64,000 nucleotides of DNA from Bacteroidales bacterium (lineage in GTDB: Bacteria > Bacteroidota > Bacteroidia > Bacteroidales > Bacteroidaceae). The notes under the pieces were generated by a model. That model saw only the letters and a program-made list of their open reading frames with translations, had not been told where the DNA came from and did no database searches. Shown piece by piece: positions 25,818 to 34,561 of this stretch. Both the position numbers and the translations under genes were made by a program. Within the stretch, counting starts at the first letter, position 1. Each line of letters begins with the position of its first letter. The stretch covers positions 16,899 through 80,898 of the forward strand of contig SFIS01000002.1 in the NCBI GenBank assembly GCA_004555245.1. Reading direction: 5' to 3'.

Positions 25818-26477
25818 ATGAAAATCATAGACTTCTCTAAGCAAAAGAGCATCATCAACAAGTATGTCAGAGAGCTGCGCGACAAGGACATCCAGCGCGA
25901 CAGACTGCGTTTCAGGCAGAACGTGATACGCATCGGACATGCCATGGCATACGAGGTGAGCAAAGTGTTGGAATACGGGGAGGTGGAGCTCGACACGCCT
26001 CTCGCTAAGGCCAAGGCCGTCGTCCCGTCTGAGGACATTGTCATCGCGACGGTGTTCAGGGCTGGACTGCCGCTCCACCAGGGCTTTCTCGACGTCTTCG
26101 ACGATGCCGGCAACGCTTTCGTCTCGGCATACAGATACTACAAGGACAAGGAGGGGACGGAAGTCGGCATAAGGATTGAATACATGGCGACACCGTGCCT
26201 GGAGGGCAAGACACTGATTCTCGTCGATCCCATGCTCGCGACCGGCGGAAGCATGGAGCTTGCATACGACGCATTCTGCACGAAAGGGAAACCGGCGAGG
26301 CTCATCATGGCGGCGGTAATAGCGGCGAGACCGGGCGTGGAGTATCTGAAGAAAATCTTCCCGTCGAACGACGTCATGCTATACTGCGCCGCCATTGACC
26401 CTCTGCTGAACGAGCACAAATATATCGTGCCGGGATTGGGAGACGCCGGAGACCTGATGTACGGCGAGAAATTGTAG
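25818..26477 (+). CDS. upp: Uracil phosphoribosyltransferase
   Basis: Salvage enzyme making UMP from uracil and PRPP in the cytoplasm. The 219-residue protein has the PRPP-binding loop VDPMLATGGS (136-145). FRAGLPLHQGFLDVF (80-94) is the counterpart of the conserved RAG-containing segment, and the C-terminal PGLGDAGDLMYGE corresponds to the PGLGDAGDR uracil-binding region, with Leu in place of the common Arg. The central part is somewhat divergent from the E. coli enzyme, as in other Bacteroidota. Promoter and start are clear. The MATE gene is convergent with it; a GC-rich imperfect hairpin without a T-run (26482-26504) lies between. Confidence 0.9.
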   Translation: MKIIDFSKQKSIINKYVRELRDKDIQRDRLRFRQNVIRIGHAMAYEVSKVLEYGEVELDTPLAKAKAVVPSEDIVIATVFRAGLPLHQGFLDVFDDAGNAFVSAYRYYKDKEGTEVGIRIEYMATPCLEGKTLILVDPMLATGGSMELAYDAFCTKGKPARLIMAAVIAARPGVEYLKKIFPSNDVMLYCAAIDPLLNEHKYIVPGLGDAGDLMYGEKL

Positions 26478-26539
26478 TGCGGCAGGCACCGCCGGCGGAC
26501 CTGCGAGACACGGGACGGGAGCGGCGGGGCGGCGGGGGG

Positions 26540-28075
26540 TCAGACCGTGAACGCCTTGCCGCGCCACCGCTGCGAATGCCAGCGGCGCATGAGAATGATG
26601 CCGCGCAGATTCTCGTCCATGCAGAAGGCAATCCAGATGCCTATGAGGCCGAAGCCGAGCGGAAGCCCGAGAAGCCAGGCTATGCCAACGGCGACGCTCC
26701 ACTGGCATATAACGCCGACGACGACAGGATAGACGGCGTCGCCCGTGGCACGCAGTGTGCCGCACGCAAAGATGTTCTTAACCCTGCCGTAGCTGAGGAA
26801 GAAATCGATGCAGAAGATGTACGTGCCAAGGCGGACAATCTCCGCATTTGTGGTCAGGCACGTCATCAGCGCATGGCCGCCAAGCGCAAGGAGGGCGGCG
26901 ACGACAAGCGTCAGCGTCATGCCGATGCGATAGACGTAGTTGCCGAGGATGTAGGCGGCACGGTAGCGAAGGCGGCCTACATAGTGTCCGACAAGGATGT
27001 CGCCGCCCTGGACGATGCTCGAACTGAAGAGGATGACGAAGGTGATGGTTGTAGTGCAATAGACTTTCGTCGTCAGGGCGTCGGTGCTGATCTGGTTGAT
27101 GAAATATGTTATGACAATCTGCGAAAGCGAGTAGGACATCTCCTCGCTCATCGCCGGGATGCCGATATGGAAGAGATTCTTCAGCTCCTGCCACGGGAAG
27201 GGGCGGAAATAGCGGCGGAACGACGTGTTGATGGCTGTGACGGCACTGACCGACCTGGCTGCCGCCCTGACAGGCAGCTTCAGTATGAGATACGAGGCAC
27301 GCAGCGTGTAGAGGGGCAGCTGCAGCAGATGATGCCCCATGCGGCGGGGCATGGCGGAAGAGAGGAGATTCTGAAGACGGGAGAGGAGGGGCACGGAGCC
27401 TGCACCGGCGACACTGCCCGCAGAAGGCCATACGGAAGGCATGAAGCACGCGAGGATGACTACGGAGGCGATGCGGCTGCCAGCAGTGGCCCATGCGGCT
27501 CCTTCTACACCCAGGGCGGGGCAGCCCCAATGGCCGAAGATGAGCGCGTAGTTGCCCGCGATGTTCATGACATTGACAGCGACGGTGGCAAGCATGGGCT
27601 TCAGGGTCTTGCCCGTCGAACGGAGAGAGGCACTGAACGTGAGAGACAAGGCCTGGACGAAAGACAGGCCGCCGGCTATGCGGAGATACAGGACACCGTC
27701 GTCCATGAGCCCTTCGCGCAGACCGAAGGCGCGCAACATAGGCTCTGCCCACAGCCATAGCATGACACTCACCGCAACGCCGAGCAGAGTGTTGACAAGC
27801 ACGGCTATGCCGACAATCTGCATGAAACGAGTGCGGAGACCGGCACCGAAATACTGGGCGCAAAGGATGGCGGCACCCATCGACACAAACTGATAGATGA
27901 GAAACACAAACGACACAAGCTGGTTGTCAAGTCCGACAGCGGCGACGGCATCGTCGCTGAAACGTGACAGCATGACCGTATCGACTGCACCGAGCAGCAT
28001 GACGAGCGCGATGTCGATGAAAATCGGCAACGTAAGCCTGTAGAGAGATTTCTTCAGAGAGATATTATCCTTCAT
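26540..28075 (-). CDS. MATE family efflux transporter
   Basis: Inner-membrane multidrug/toxin exporter, probably driven by sodium or protons, with about twelve helices in 511 residues. The N-terminal half begins SLKKSLYRLTLPIFIDIALV and contains LLGAVDTVMLSRFSDDAVAA, the family opening. The C-terminal half repeats the fold from about residue 285 (LFHIGIPAMSEEMSYSLSQI). Family members are usually about 450 residues; the extra length is mostly a loop of roughly 60-70 residues between the halves, rich in Ser, Leu and Arg. The ATG at 28075 (MKDNISLKK) is preferred to two earlier ATGs in frame at 28105 and 28123. The substrate is unknown. Confidence 0.9.
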   Translation of the reverse strand: MKDNISLKKSLYRLTLPIFIDIALVMLLGAVDTVMLSRFSDDAVAAVGLDNQLVSFVFLIYQFVSMGAAILCAQYFGAGLRTRFMQIVGIAVLVNTLLGVAVSVMLWLWAEPMLRAFGLREGLMDDGVLYLRIAGGLSFVQALSLTFSASLRSTGKTLKPMLATVAVNVMNIAGNYALIFGHWGCPALGVEGAAWATAGSRIASVVILACFMPSVWPSAGSVAGAGSVPLLSRLQNLLSSAMPRRMGHHLLQLPLYTLRASYLILKLPVRAAARSVSAVTAINTSFRRYFRPFPWQELKNLFHIGIPAMSEEMSYSLSQIVITYFINQISTDALTTKVYCTTTITFVILFSSSIVQGGDILVGHYVGRLRYRAAYILGNYVYRIGMTLTLVVAALLALGGHALMTCLTTNAEIVRLGTYIFCIDFFLSYGRVKNIFACGTLRATGDAVYPVVVGVICQWSVAVGIAWLLGLPLGFGLIGIWIAFCMDENLRGIILMRRWHSQRWRGKAFTV

Positions 28076-28436
28076 ATTCCACTTACCTAAGAAAACATGT
28101 TGCATTATGAAAAGTGCGTGCAAAGATAGTGATTTTTATTTTTTTAAGGCAAAGAATCGTGAACTTTTTTTTTACTTTTATGATTTTTCGGGGTCATAAA
28201 GATAGAAGCCGTTCGGAGCGGAACAGCTGAAACGACGGCAACAAAAGCATGGCTGATGCAGCGCAGCGCACCGGGCAGCGTGGTCAGACATGTACAAAAA
28301 GTATCATAGACATATTGCGGCTGACACTTTCATGCACATTCTCCGCGACAGGAAAATCATGTTTCCAGAGGCGGAAAATACGGTTTGGGGTGTTGTTTCC
28401 AGCCTTTCGGGGTGTCATCTTGAGTGTTTTGGAAGG

Positions 28437-28520
28437 CAAGATAGTCAAAGTGAGGCTGCAAAATAGTCAAAGTGAGAGTGCAAGATTGACTTGATGGCGA
28501 GGCAAGATTGACTATATTGG
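28437..28520. repeat. Array of related 18-bp motifs
   Basis: CAAGATAGTCAAAGTGAG (28437-28454), CAAAATAGTCAAAGTGAG (28459-28476), CAAGATTGAC (28481-28490) and CAAGATTGACTATATTGG (28503-28520). The first is repeated exactly, inverted, at 46831-46848. Confidence 0.75.
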
Positions 28521-28684
28521 AGGCGTTTTGCACGGTTTTTAACAGGCGAAAGACATGACGAAAAATCAGAAAATCACGTATAGCATTGTGTATCAACAAC
28601 ATACACAACAAACGGAAAGACAGTGAAAAACCGCCCTAAAATCGCCGTCGGGAAGGCGTGACGGATTCTGCGGCTGTATTTTCA

Positions 28685-28740
28685 TGTCAAGATAGTATCA
28701 TACTTACCTTTTTACGGCAACGGATGATACTTTCTTGACA
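28685..28740. repeat. 17-bp inverted repeat
   Basis: TGTCAAGATAGTATCAT (28685-28701) and its complement with one change (28724-28740). The core TAGTATCAT/ATGATACT is shared with the inverted repeat at 47254-47366. Confidence 0.75.
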
Positions 28741-28838
28741 TCGGCGAAGCAACGGAGGTCGGCACCGAAGACGACAATTATATTTCTACAACAAAAGAAC
28801 ATTGAATTGCAAAACATTAACCAAAACAAACCACGATT

Positions 28839-29366
28839 ATGAAAAAGACATTCTTCATCACACTGCTCGCACTCATGATGTCAGCAGGATGCAACACGGC
28901 AATGGCACAACAGCAGGACAGCGAAAAGCTACGCACGGAACGGGCGAAGCTACGCACGGACAAGGAAAGGCAGCGCATGACACGCGAACAGCTGGCAGAA
29001 CGGCAGGCAAGATACATCGCAAGCACTATCGCTCTCGACGAGGAGACGACAGAGAAGTATGTACGCACATTCTGCGAATACCAGAAAGAGGTGTGGGCGC
29101 TGCGCCCTGACAGGAATAGAAAACGTCAGGCAGAGATGTCGGAAAGCGACATCGAGAAGAACATCAACGAGAAGTTCGACCGGGAGGAGAAACTGCTCGC
29201 CATCAGAAAGAAATACTACAAGGAATACAGCAAGTTTATGACACAGAGACAGATACAACGTGCCTACGAACTGGAAAAGAAAGCGACGGGACAGCTCGTG
29301 AAGCGCAAGGCGAACATGCAGAACAGAAAAGGCGGCGCAAAACGGCAAAGAAAAGGACAGAAATAA
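28839..29366 (+). CDS. Periplasmic Spy/CpxP-like helical protein of unknown role
   Basis: A 175-residue secreted protein with a signal peptide (1-23, cleavage near AMAQ) and an almost wholly helical, highly charged mature part. It opens with a repeated KLRTERAKLRTDKERQR stretch and closes with a basic tail (RKGGAKRQRKGQK). The pattern of an MTREQ-like segment, later IRKKYYKEYSKFMTQRQIQR and a final ELEKK is like the small Spy/CpxP-type proteins common in Bacteroidota, which are thought to act as periplasmic chaperones or stress sensors. Those usually sit beside an ECF sigma gene, which this one does not. The alternative reading as a lipoprotein (Cys in MSAGC) is weaker because the residue before the expected small positions is Met. 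Confidence 0.6.
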   Translation: MKKTFFITLLALMMSAGCNTAMAQQQDSEKLRTERAKLRTDKERQRMTREQLAERQARYIASTIALDEETTEKYVRTFCEYQKEVWALRPDRNRKRQAEMSESDIEKNINEKFDREEKLLAIRKKYYKEYSKFMTQRQIQRAYELEKKATGQLVKRKANMQNRKGGAKRQRKGQK

Positions 29367-29410
29367 GACTGCCGAACAGTGCGAAAGACTCTGCCGCAGA
29401 ACGGCGGAAC

Positions 29411-29455
29411 GAAGAATAGCGGGTGCAGCTCGACGAGCTGCACCCGCTATTCTTC
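29411..29455. terminator. Perfect 21-bp bidirectional terminator hairpin
   Basis: Arms 29411-29431 and 29435-29455 pair perfectly around a 3-base loop. The right arm contains the last codons and stop of the gntR-type gene on the minus strand; on the plus strand it ends the Spy-like gene. The flanking T-runs are short. Confidence 0.75.
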
Positions 29456-29818
29456 TTGTTCCTGAAATTTAAGATATTCTGTCACGATGTCGTCGATGGA
29501 GACATCGAGCAGACGCATGTCATGAAAGAGCTTGGTGAGGGTGTCGTGCATGAGGGTCTCGCGGCGCTGTTCCGTGATGCGCTGCCTGGCTCCCTCGGCC
29601 ACGAAATATCCCATGCCGCGCTTCTGGAAGATGATGTTGTCGCGGCTCAGCTGCTCGTAGGCCTTCACTGCCGTATTGGCGTTGACCTGAAGGAGGGCTC
29701 CGTAGTCGCGAACGCTGGGGATGCGGGAGTGCTCCTGAAGCCTGCCCGAGAGTATCTCGGTGCAGATACGGTCGTAAATCTGAAGGTAGATGGGCTTTTC
29801 CTGTGAGAAAATCTGCAT
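29447..29818 (-). CDS. GntR family transcriptional regulator, YtrA type
   Basis: A 123-residue regulator with an N-terminal winged helix (about 10-75; IPSVRDYGALLQVNANTAVK is the recognition region) and a short helical tail without a ligand-binding domain, which defines the YtrA subfamily. Such regulators are usually linked to ABC transporter genes and repress their own operon. Here it is the last gene of a minus-strand operon with an ABC ATPase, a DUF2807 lipoprotein and a membrane protein. A palindrome with GT...AC ends lies over the predicted start point of that operon (32562-32583) and is the likely operator. The effector is unknown. Confidence 0.88.
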   Translation of the reverse strand: MQIFSQEKPIYLQIYDRICTEILSGRLQEHSRIPSVRDYGALLQVNANTAVKAYEQLSRDNIIFQKRGMGYFVAEGARQRITEQRRETLMHDTLTKLFHDMRLLDVSIDDIVTEYLKFQEQEE

Positions 29819-29861
29819 GATAATATTATTCTATGGGGTTCGGGATAATGTGTGGCCGGCA

Positions 29862-30653
29862 TCAGTTGTGAACCTTGTTGTTGATCACCTGGATGCGGCA
29901 GAAGAGACGGTAGGACAGCCAGTAGTTGAACGCTGATAGCAAGACGGTCACGAGGTAGGCCATCAAGCGGACTGGAAAATCGTCTGGCTGGAAACGCAGG
30001 ACTATGACGTAACCGTTCTGTTCGGCAAAGGCGTCAGCGGCTCCTAACACCGCACCGGCACAGAGCGTTATAGACATGGGGATAAGCATCCATAGCAGCG
30101 CTGTCCACAGCATGGGACGGCGGCGGAAGTAACAGGAGCCGAACACGAAGGTGGAGTGTACGAAAAGCAGAAACATACATATCGCACCCGGTTCTGAAGA
30201 AAACCACGACATCTCTGAGAAGAACAGTGACGTCAGAGAAAAGGCTGTCTTTGCTATCACAAAAGAAAGCAACGCCTGAAGACAGTCGGCAGCAAGCAGC
30301 CCGACAAAGAACAGCAGGGCGGAGATGATGGTCTTGTAAATGAAGTTTGTGGCATATTTCTCGATGTTGGATGCAGGCAGCATCGAGTAGCTTATGATTG
30401 TCTGCTTCGTCCGGAGATTGAAAGTAAGCTCAGAAGCAAACGCCATCATCGTGACGGGGAACAGCAGCACGCACAACTTCGCGGCGGTACTGACGGCGTT
30501 GTAGTCTGCCATGCCGGATAACCATGACGATATGCTGGTCATAACCGCGATGAAAAAGCAGGCGGCAGCAAAGCGGAGTATGGTGTTCAGCAGATTGCGC
30601 TTGTTGCCTATGATGTTCCATTTCAGGAGATTGAGGAATCTTGTCGTATTCAT
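29862..30653 (-). CDS. Multi-pass membrane protein, probable ABC permease subunit
   Basis: A 263-residue inner-membrane protein with about six helices. I see no named signature, but layout and position (LLKWNIIGNKRNLLNTILRF at the start, then alternating hydrophobic helices) resemble the ABC-2-like membrane subunits that accompany YtrA-type regulators. It lies 43 bases before the regulator gene and follows the ABC ATPase and DUF2807 genes. The ATG at 30653 (MNTTRFLNLL) is chosen over one 14 codons earlier. Its job is probably to form the membrane part of the exporter with the ATPase at 31684; this is inferred from context. Confidence 0.6.
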   Translation of the reverse strand: MNTTRFLNLLKWNIIGNKRNLLNTILRFAAACFFIAVMTSISSWLSGMADYNAVSTAAKLCVLLFPVTMMAFASELTFNLRTKQTIISYSMLPASNIEKYATNFIYKTIISALLFFVGLLAADCLQALLSFVIAKTAFSLTSLFFSEMSWFSSEPGAICMFLLFVHSTFVFGSCYFRRRPMLWTALLWMLIPMSITLCAGAVLGAADAFAEQNGYVIVLRFQPDDFPVRLMAYLVTVLLSAFNYWLSYRLFCRIQVINNKVHN

Positions 30654-30784
30654 TGTATTGTAGGTTTTGGAATGTGCGGGGCTGAAGGCAGACACCGCCG
30701 GTTATGTTCTTAATGAAGCATGGGGGTCACGCAAGGGGTGACGGAGGGCCGGAGAGAAGCGGGCAGAAGGTGCCGGACCGCCTC

Positions 30785-31570
30785 TTACGGATGCTTCAGC
30801 GTGAGATTTGTTGTGTCGATTTCTCCTGACCCCGCAATGTTCTTGACCAACGTGTCGAGTTCGCCGGTAAGCTCTATCGCGCCGCTGCCGGCTATCTCTG
30901 CCTCAGCATGGCCGCAGGCGTTCATCTTCAATGCTATATCACCGCTGCCCGCTATGCCGATTTCGGTATGTTTCGCGTCATACAACGACGCCTCGATGTC
31001 GCCGCTGCCAGCTATGGAGAATTTCGCATTCTCTGACACAGCCTTCACTATCTTCATGTCACCGCTGCCCTGGACAGAGCAGCTGAGGTTGCCGGCCTTG
31101 ACTTCAGAGAGCTCTACGTCGCCGCTGCCGGAAATGCTGACAATCATGTCCGGGACAACCATCGCGTCCTTACACTCGAACTCCGAACTGCCGTTGACGT
31201 GGAGTTTCTCCAATGACGGACCGCTGACATAAGCCACGATGTCAGCGTTGTCCCTCCCGAGGACAATGACATTGCTTGTGCCATGGTTGAGATTACAACT
31301 CAGACGGAGCGTCCCGGTTTCAGAGACTTCTACATCGACTGACTTCATGCACGACTCACTGCAGCGAAGCAGGACGGACGCAGTGTCTGATACGGTGTAG
31401 ATGACATCGATGCCCGACGCCTCGATGCCGTTGAAGTCTGACACCGGGAATGTCTTCTCGACAATCTCTGAATCGTCAACCTTGACTACGCTCATAGAGC
31501 ATGAGCACAACAGGAAGGATATGAGAGCCATGACGGCTGCTACGATTGAATTATATACATTGACTTTCAT
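30785..31570 (-). CDS. DUF2807 (GIN domain) lipoprotein
   Basis: A 261-residue lipoprotein with lipobox LLCSC and a DUF2807 'head GIN' domain, a right-handed beta-helix type fold. The mature part shows FNGIEASGIDVIYTV near the start and then the repeated SGSGDVEL / QGSGDMKI / AGSGDIEA / AGSGDIAL / AGSGAIEL / AGSGEIDT rungs, six in succession about 20 residues apart. The domain is widespread in Bacteroidota and has no established activity; adhesin-like and envelope roles have been suggested. It is encoded between the ATPase and the membrane protein of an ABC cluster, so its expression is tied to that exporter. The ATG at 31570 is preferred because it directly precedes the signal peptide. Confidence 0.85.
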   Translation of the reverse strand: MKVNVYNSIVAAVMALISFLLCSCSMSVVKVDDSEIVEKTFPVSDFNGIEASGIDVIYTVSDTASVLLRCSESCMKSVDVEVSETGTLRLSCNLNHGTSNVIVLGRDNADIVAYVSGPSLEKLHVNGSSEFECKDAMVVPDMIVSISGSGDVELSEVKAGNLSCSVQGSGDMKIVKAVSENAKFSIAGSGDIEASLYDAKHTEIGIAGSGDIALKMNACGHAEAEIAGSGAIELTGELDTLVKNIAGSGEIDTTNLTLKHP

Positions 31571-31683
31571 AATGACTGGTTTTATATTGTTTGGGGGTGG
31601 AATTTGTTTCTCTCGGGATTTGTCGCGTGCTCCGCAGAGATGGCGGATTGGCACACGGAGGCGACAGGGAAATTGTACGCCCG

Positions 31684-32505
31684 CTATCTGACACCTTCCT
31701 TTATCGACGTGACGGCGTTGAAGAGGACTTCGAGATTTATTTGCGTCTCAGGTCTCGTGCCGCGCTTGGCCATCACGATGTTGCCTCTTGGAGAAGGCTC
31801 GGCATACAGAGCGTCGGCCATGTCATCGACGGTACGCTCTTCAAACACATACTCGCGGCAAATATCCTCGGTCGATTTATTCAACAAGATACCGTTTTCT
31901 GACATAATGACAACGTGGTCGAGAACTGCCTCTACGTCGTGTACCTGATGGGTGGAGATGATGATGGTACGCTCATCGGTCATGTTGCGGCTGATAACTC
32001 TCCTGAACTGAGCCTTCGAAGGTATGTCAAGACCGTTGGTAGGCTCGTCCATAAGAAGGTAGCGGGTGCCGGTCGCTATGGCGAAACTCATGAAGGCCTT
32101 CTTCTTCTGACCCATCGACAACTCGTTGAGATTGATGTTCTCAGGCAAATCAAACTCCTTGAGACATTCGTTAAGAACGATTTCTGAGAAGCGGGGATAG
32201 AACGGGGCGGTAATCTTAACATACTCACTCATCGTGGTGTTTGGCAGAAAGAACTCCTCCGGACACAGGAAAACATCCTTCAGAAACTCCGGACTGCGTT
32301 TGATGCTGAGCATACCGTCCACTTTTACACTGCCCATATCGGGTTTCAACAAGCCGCTTATTAGATAGAGCAAAGTGCTCTTCCCTACTCCGTTCTTGCC
32401 CAAGAGACCACATATCCGGTTCTCTGACAGGCTCAGGCTGAGATGCTTCAGCACATCGCGCTTGGAGCCCCGATACTTGAAACTAAGGTTTTCAACATTG
32501 ATCAT
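31684..32505 (-). CDS. ABC transporter ATP-binding protein
   Basis: A 273-residue ABC ATPase. Walker A is GKNGVGKST (36-44), the signature is LSMGQ (129-133), Walker B is LLMDEPTNGLD (150-160) and the switch histidine is in STHQ. The C-terminal 60 residues are an extension seen in ABC-2/YtrB-like subunits. It is the first gene of the operon, with a strong Shine-Dalgarno sequence (AGGAGG, plus 32513-32518) 8 bases before the ATG, which is rare in this phylum. Partner: the membrane protein at 29862. The likely function is export or envelope maintenance under control of the YtrA-type regulator; the substrate is unknown. Confidence 0.92.
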   Translation of the reverse strand: MINVENLSFKYRGSKRDVLKHLSLSLSENRICGLLGKNGVGKSTLLYLISGLLKPDMGSVKVDGMLSIKRSPEFLKDVFLCPEEFFLPNTTMSEYVKITAPFYPRFSEIVLNECLKEFDLPENINLNELSMGQKKKAFMSFAIATGTRYLLMDEPTNGLDIPSKAQFRRVISRNMTDERTIIISTHQVHDVEAVLDHVVIMSENGILLNKSTEDICREYVFEERTVDDMADALYAEPSPRGNIVMAKRGTRPETQINLEVLFNAVTSIKEGVR

Positions 32506-32561
32506 CGTTATGCCTCCTATGCTTTTTTTGATTGTTTTGGTTTGTCTATTAAGTTATATTA

Positions 32562-32583
32562 GTGTACTACTGTTGTAATACAC
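32562..32583 (-). promoter_or_regulatory. Probable GntR-type operator
   Basis: An interrupted palindrome, GTGTACTAC - TGTT - GTAATACAC on the plus strand (9-bp arms, one mismatch), lies directly after the -7 box and over the expected start point of the ABC operon. GntR-family operators typically are palindromes with GT and AC ends, so the YtrA-type regulator at the end of the same operon is the obvious candidate to bind it. Confidence 0.55.
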
Positions 32584-32585
32584 CG

Positions 32586-32617
32586 CAAAAGTATGTATTT
32601 TCCAGGTTTCCAGCAAA
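32586..32617 (-). promoter_or_regulatory. Promoter of the ABC/DUF2807/GntR operon
   Basis: On the minus strand TTTG (plus 32614-32617), 20 nt, TACTTTTG (plus 32586-32593): a full consensus match. The start is near 32578, inside the palindrome. Confidence 0.75.
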
Positions 32618-32720
32618 TTTACATGGGTGTATTTAACATTCTATACGAGAAAGCCGTATAATATTAACTGCCGTTAACAAAAATATGTGTTGTTTGGATA
32701 AAAAAGCGCAGCAAGCGTTT

Positions 32721-32756
32721 AAAACACAAAATGCGCCACATGAGGATGTGACGCAT
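32721..32756 (-). terminator. Terminator of the secretion operon
   Basis: On the minus strand an 11-bp stem (one G-U pair; arms 32731-32741 and 32746-32756) with a CCTC loop is followed by a T-rich tail. It lies 33 bases past the barrel-protein stop. Confidence 0.7.
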
Positions 32757-32788
32757 CGGAAGAAGGTATTGGTATGTATGCTAATGAA

Positions 32789-33412
32789 TCAGAAATAGTA
32801 GGCAAGGCCTATCTGCCAGCCTCCCGTCTTGCTTTTCACTTCGTTGACGGTGTGGGTGACAGCATCCGTGAACTTGAACTCACCGGTCTTGCCGCACGGG
32901 ATGTTGTAGTTGGCTTTCAGTTCGAGGTGGTTGACAAGCATGACACCGGCACCGAGGTTGATGCTTATGTCGCTGTTGCTCCATGAATAAGAGTATTCTT
33001 CTACGTCCTTGTCGCCGACGAGGAAGGCAAACTGCGGACCGCCGAAGATGAACAAGCTTGCCTTGTCGCCCAATCCGAAGCCTTTACGCAGGTTAATCGG
33101 CAAAGCAACGGTCTTGCGGCGCAGCGACGGACCTTCTATTGTTGCAGAACTTTCGTCGTCAGCCAGATATATATCCGGGTCTGCCTCCCACTGGTTGTAG
33201 ATGACAGAGGCATCGATGTCGAAGCCAAGCGGCAGACCTATCTTCACTGTCGGGCCTATGTAGAAGCCCGTCTGGTTGGAAGAATCGAACACAGAACTGT
33301 CAAAAGACATGTTCGTGATGTTAAGTCCGCCTCGCAGACCGAACTTTACCTTTGCATCGGCTGTTGCCGACATGCAGACAATAGCAATGATGATGATCAG
33401 TGTCTTACGCAT
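32789..33412 (-). CDS. PorT-like outer-membrane beta-barrel protein
   Basis: A 207-residue protein with a signal peptide (1-20, ...SATADAK) and an outer-membrane barrel of the PorT/OmpA-like eight-strand type. FGLRGGLNITNM opens the barrel, alternating strands follow, and it ends in GGWQIGLAYYF with terminal Phe. The start is the ATG at 33412; an earlier in-frame ATG has no signal peptide. It lies 102 bases downstream of gldN and before the terminator, so it may be co-transcribed with the secretion genes. PorT itself belongs to the type IX system, but many unrelated barrels share this fold, so the link is suggestive only. Confidence 0.7.
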   Translation of the reverse strand: MRKTLIIIIAIVCMSATADAKVKFGLRGGLNITNMSFDSSVFDSSNQTGFYIGPTVKIGLPLGFDIDASVIYNQWEADPDIYLADDESSATIEGPSLRRKTVALPINLRKGFGLGDKASLFIFGGPQFAFLVGDKDVEEYSYSWSNSDISINLGAGVMLVNHLELKANYNIPCGKTGEFKFTDAVTHTVNEVKSKTGGWQIGLAYYF

Positions 33413-33514
33413 ATTTGTATGTAGGTTAAGTGCCTTTTGTTGTTTGACAAGGTGAGGGTTGGCGGCCGGAAGGCTCAAGCGCGGTGTAGGAGGACGCGCA
33501 TCACGCGGCGAGAC

Positions 33515-34561
33515 TTAGTGCCGCTCGCGTCTGACAGAAACTCTCGCGGCTGACGAGGAAGTGCTCTTGGCTGGCTTGCTTGTCTGCTTCTTTGAGACGG
33601 ACGACGACGAACTGCGGCGGTTGTTCTGCTTCTTAGCCTTCTTCTTGCCAGACTTTTCAGCCGCAACTTTCACTTTTGCAATGCTGTCGAGAGAATCTTT
33701 CTTTGCCTGATCGCCATAGACATTCTTCTCGAAGGCGAGCAACTCGTTCTCTATACGCTGCTGTTCCTTCTGCATGGCAGAATCTGTCGGACAGTATTGC
33801 GCGAGTGTCCTGCCAAGCATATTGTTCGTTTTGTAGATGTCACCCTTGTATTTGTTCTGTGTGAAATAGTCGTCGGCAGACATCACGGCAGCGTTGTTGA
33901 CATCAGATGTCATAACGTTCTGCTTGGCGAGGAAAGGCGCAAGGTCGTCGTATTTCACCCAGAAGAGCGGATATTTCGCCGTCCCGTCGCCGAAATCATC
34001 CTCTCTGCTCATCACCGGGCAAAGCGCAATGACTTTCTTGTGGAATGTGGCTGTCGCCTGGTCGTAGTATGCCGACTCCTTTATATAATACGACTTCACC
34101 TCACGCGAAGGGATGTCGGCATTGTCAAGACGCAGCTTTCCGTCAACCCGCTCGTAGTAGATGTGGTAGTTGTCAAGAAGCGCACGAGGCCTGACACGTG
34201 CAGAATCGTTGTACACCTCGTTGCCGTCGAGACGGTATTCGTATGCAGGCACCTGACCAGAGAGGACGAGCTTGAAGATGTAGGTGAACATGTTCATCTG
34301 GCCATCGACAGGCTCTACGGGATAGTAAAGCCCGGAGTTGGCGTTCTGCATGAGGTCCAGTTCGCGGTAGATGTCTCTTCTCCACACAACATCCTCGTCC
34401 ATCGGAGCGGATGTAGGGAATGAGATTTGCGCCCTGGTAGTGAGAGCGTTGCTTCTCGACTGCGTCGTCTCTCTCGCCGTATTGCGGCGGGCGGCGGGCT
34501 GTGCCATGGCATACTGCACGGCAACGACAGCCAGCATGAGTATGGTGATAGTCTTTCTCAT
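33515..34561 (-). CDS. gldN: Type IX secretion system protein GldN/PorN
   Basis: A 348-residue periplasmic protein of the type IX secretion core, thought to form with GldK large rings beneath the outer membrane. It has a signal peptide (1-20). The GldN fold follows, with VWRRDIYRELDL, NSGLYYPVEPVDGQMNMFTY and YIKESAYYDQ. The C-terminal 60 residues are a Lys/Ser/Arg-rich tail (KKKAKKQNNRRSSSSSVSKK) longer than the functional core requires. The ATG overlaps the gldM stop by one base (TAATG), so translation is coupled. Confidence 0.93.
   Translation of the reverse strand: MRKTITILMLAVVAVQYAMAQPAARRNTARETTQSRSNALTTRAQISFPTSAPMDEDVVWRRDIYRELDLMQNANSGLYYPVEPVDGQMNMFTYIFKLVLSGQVPAYEYRLDGNEVYNDSARVRPRALLDNYHIYYERVDGKLRLDNADIPSREVKSYYIKESAYYDQATATFHKKVIALCPVMSREDDFGDGTAKYPLFWVKYDDLAPFLAKQNVMTSDVNNAAVMSADDYFTQNKYKGDIYKTNNMLGRTLAQYCPTDSAMQKEQQRIENELLAFEKNVYGDQAKKDSLDSIAKVKVAAEKSGKKKAKKQNNRRSSSSSVSKKQTSKPAKSTSSSAARVSVRRERH

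Larger units (their letters stand above)
28076..28838. other. Gene-free region with dispersed repeats
   Basis: There is no convincing gene; the frames at 28249-28494 and 28357-28611 have no recognisable product and overlap repeats. It holds an array of CAAGATAGT-type motifs and an inverted repeat around ATGATAC, both of which recur in the gene-free region at 46.1-47.6 kb. Confidence 0.55.

Noticed and set aside
26477..27760. 427-codon open frame on the plus strand directly after upp
   Set aside because: Fully antisense to the MATE exporter; the translation is hydrophilic low-complexity with many Arg, Asp and Gly, no domain and no start signal.
28437..28520. Possible CRISPR array
   Set aside because: Motifs are irregularly spaced and diverge; spacing of 4-12 bases is too short for spacers.
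33475..33666. Short minus-strand frame between gldN and the barrel gene
   Set aside because: It overlaps the Lys/Ser/Arg-rich end of gldN in another frame; its Arg/Ser-rich translation is a shadow of that tail.
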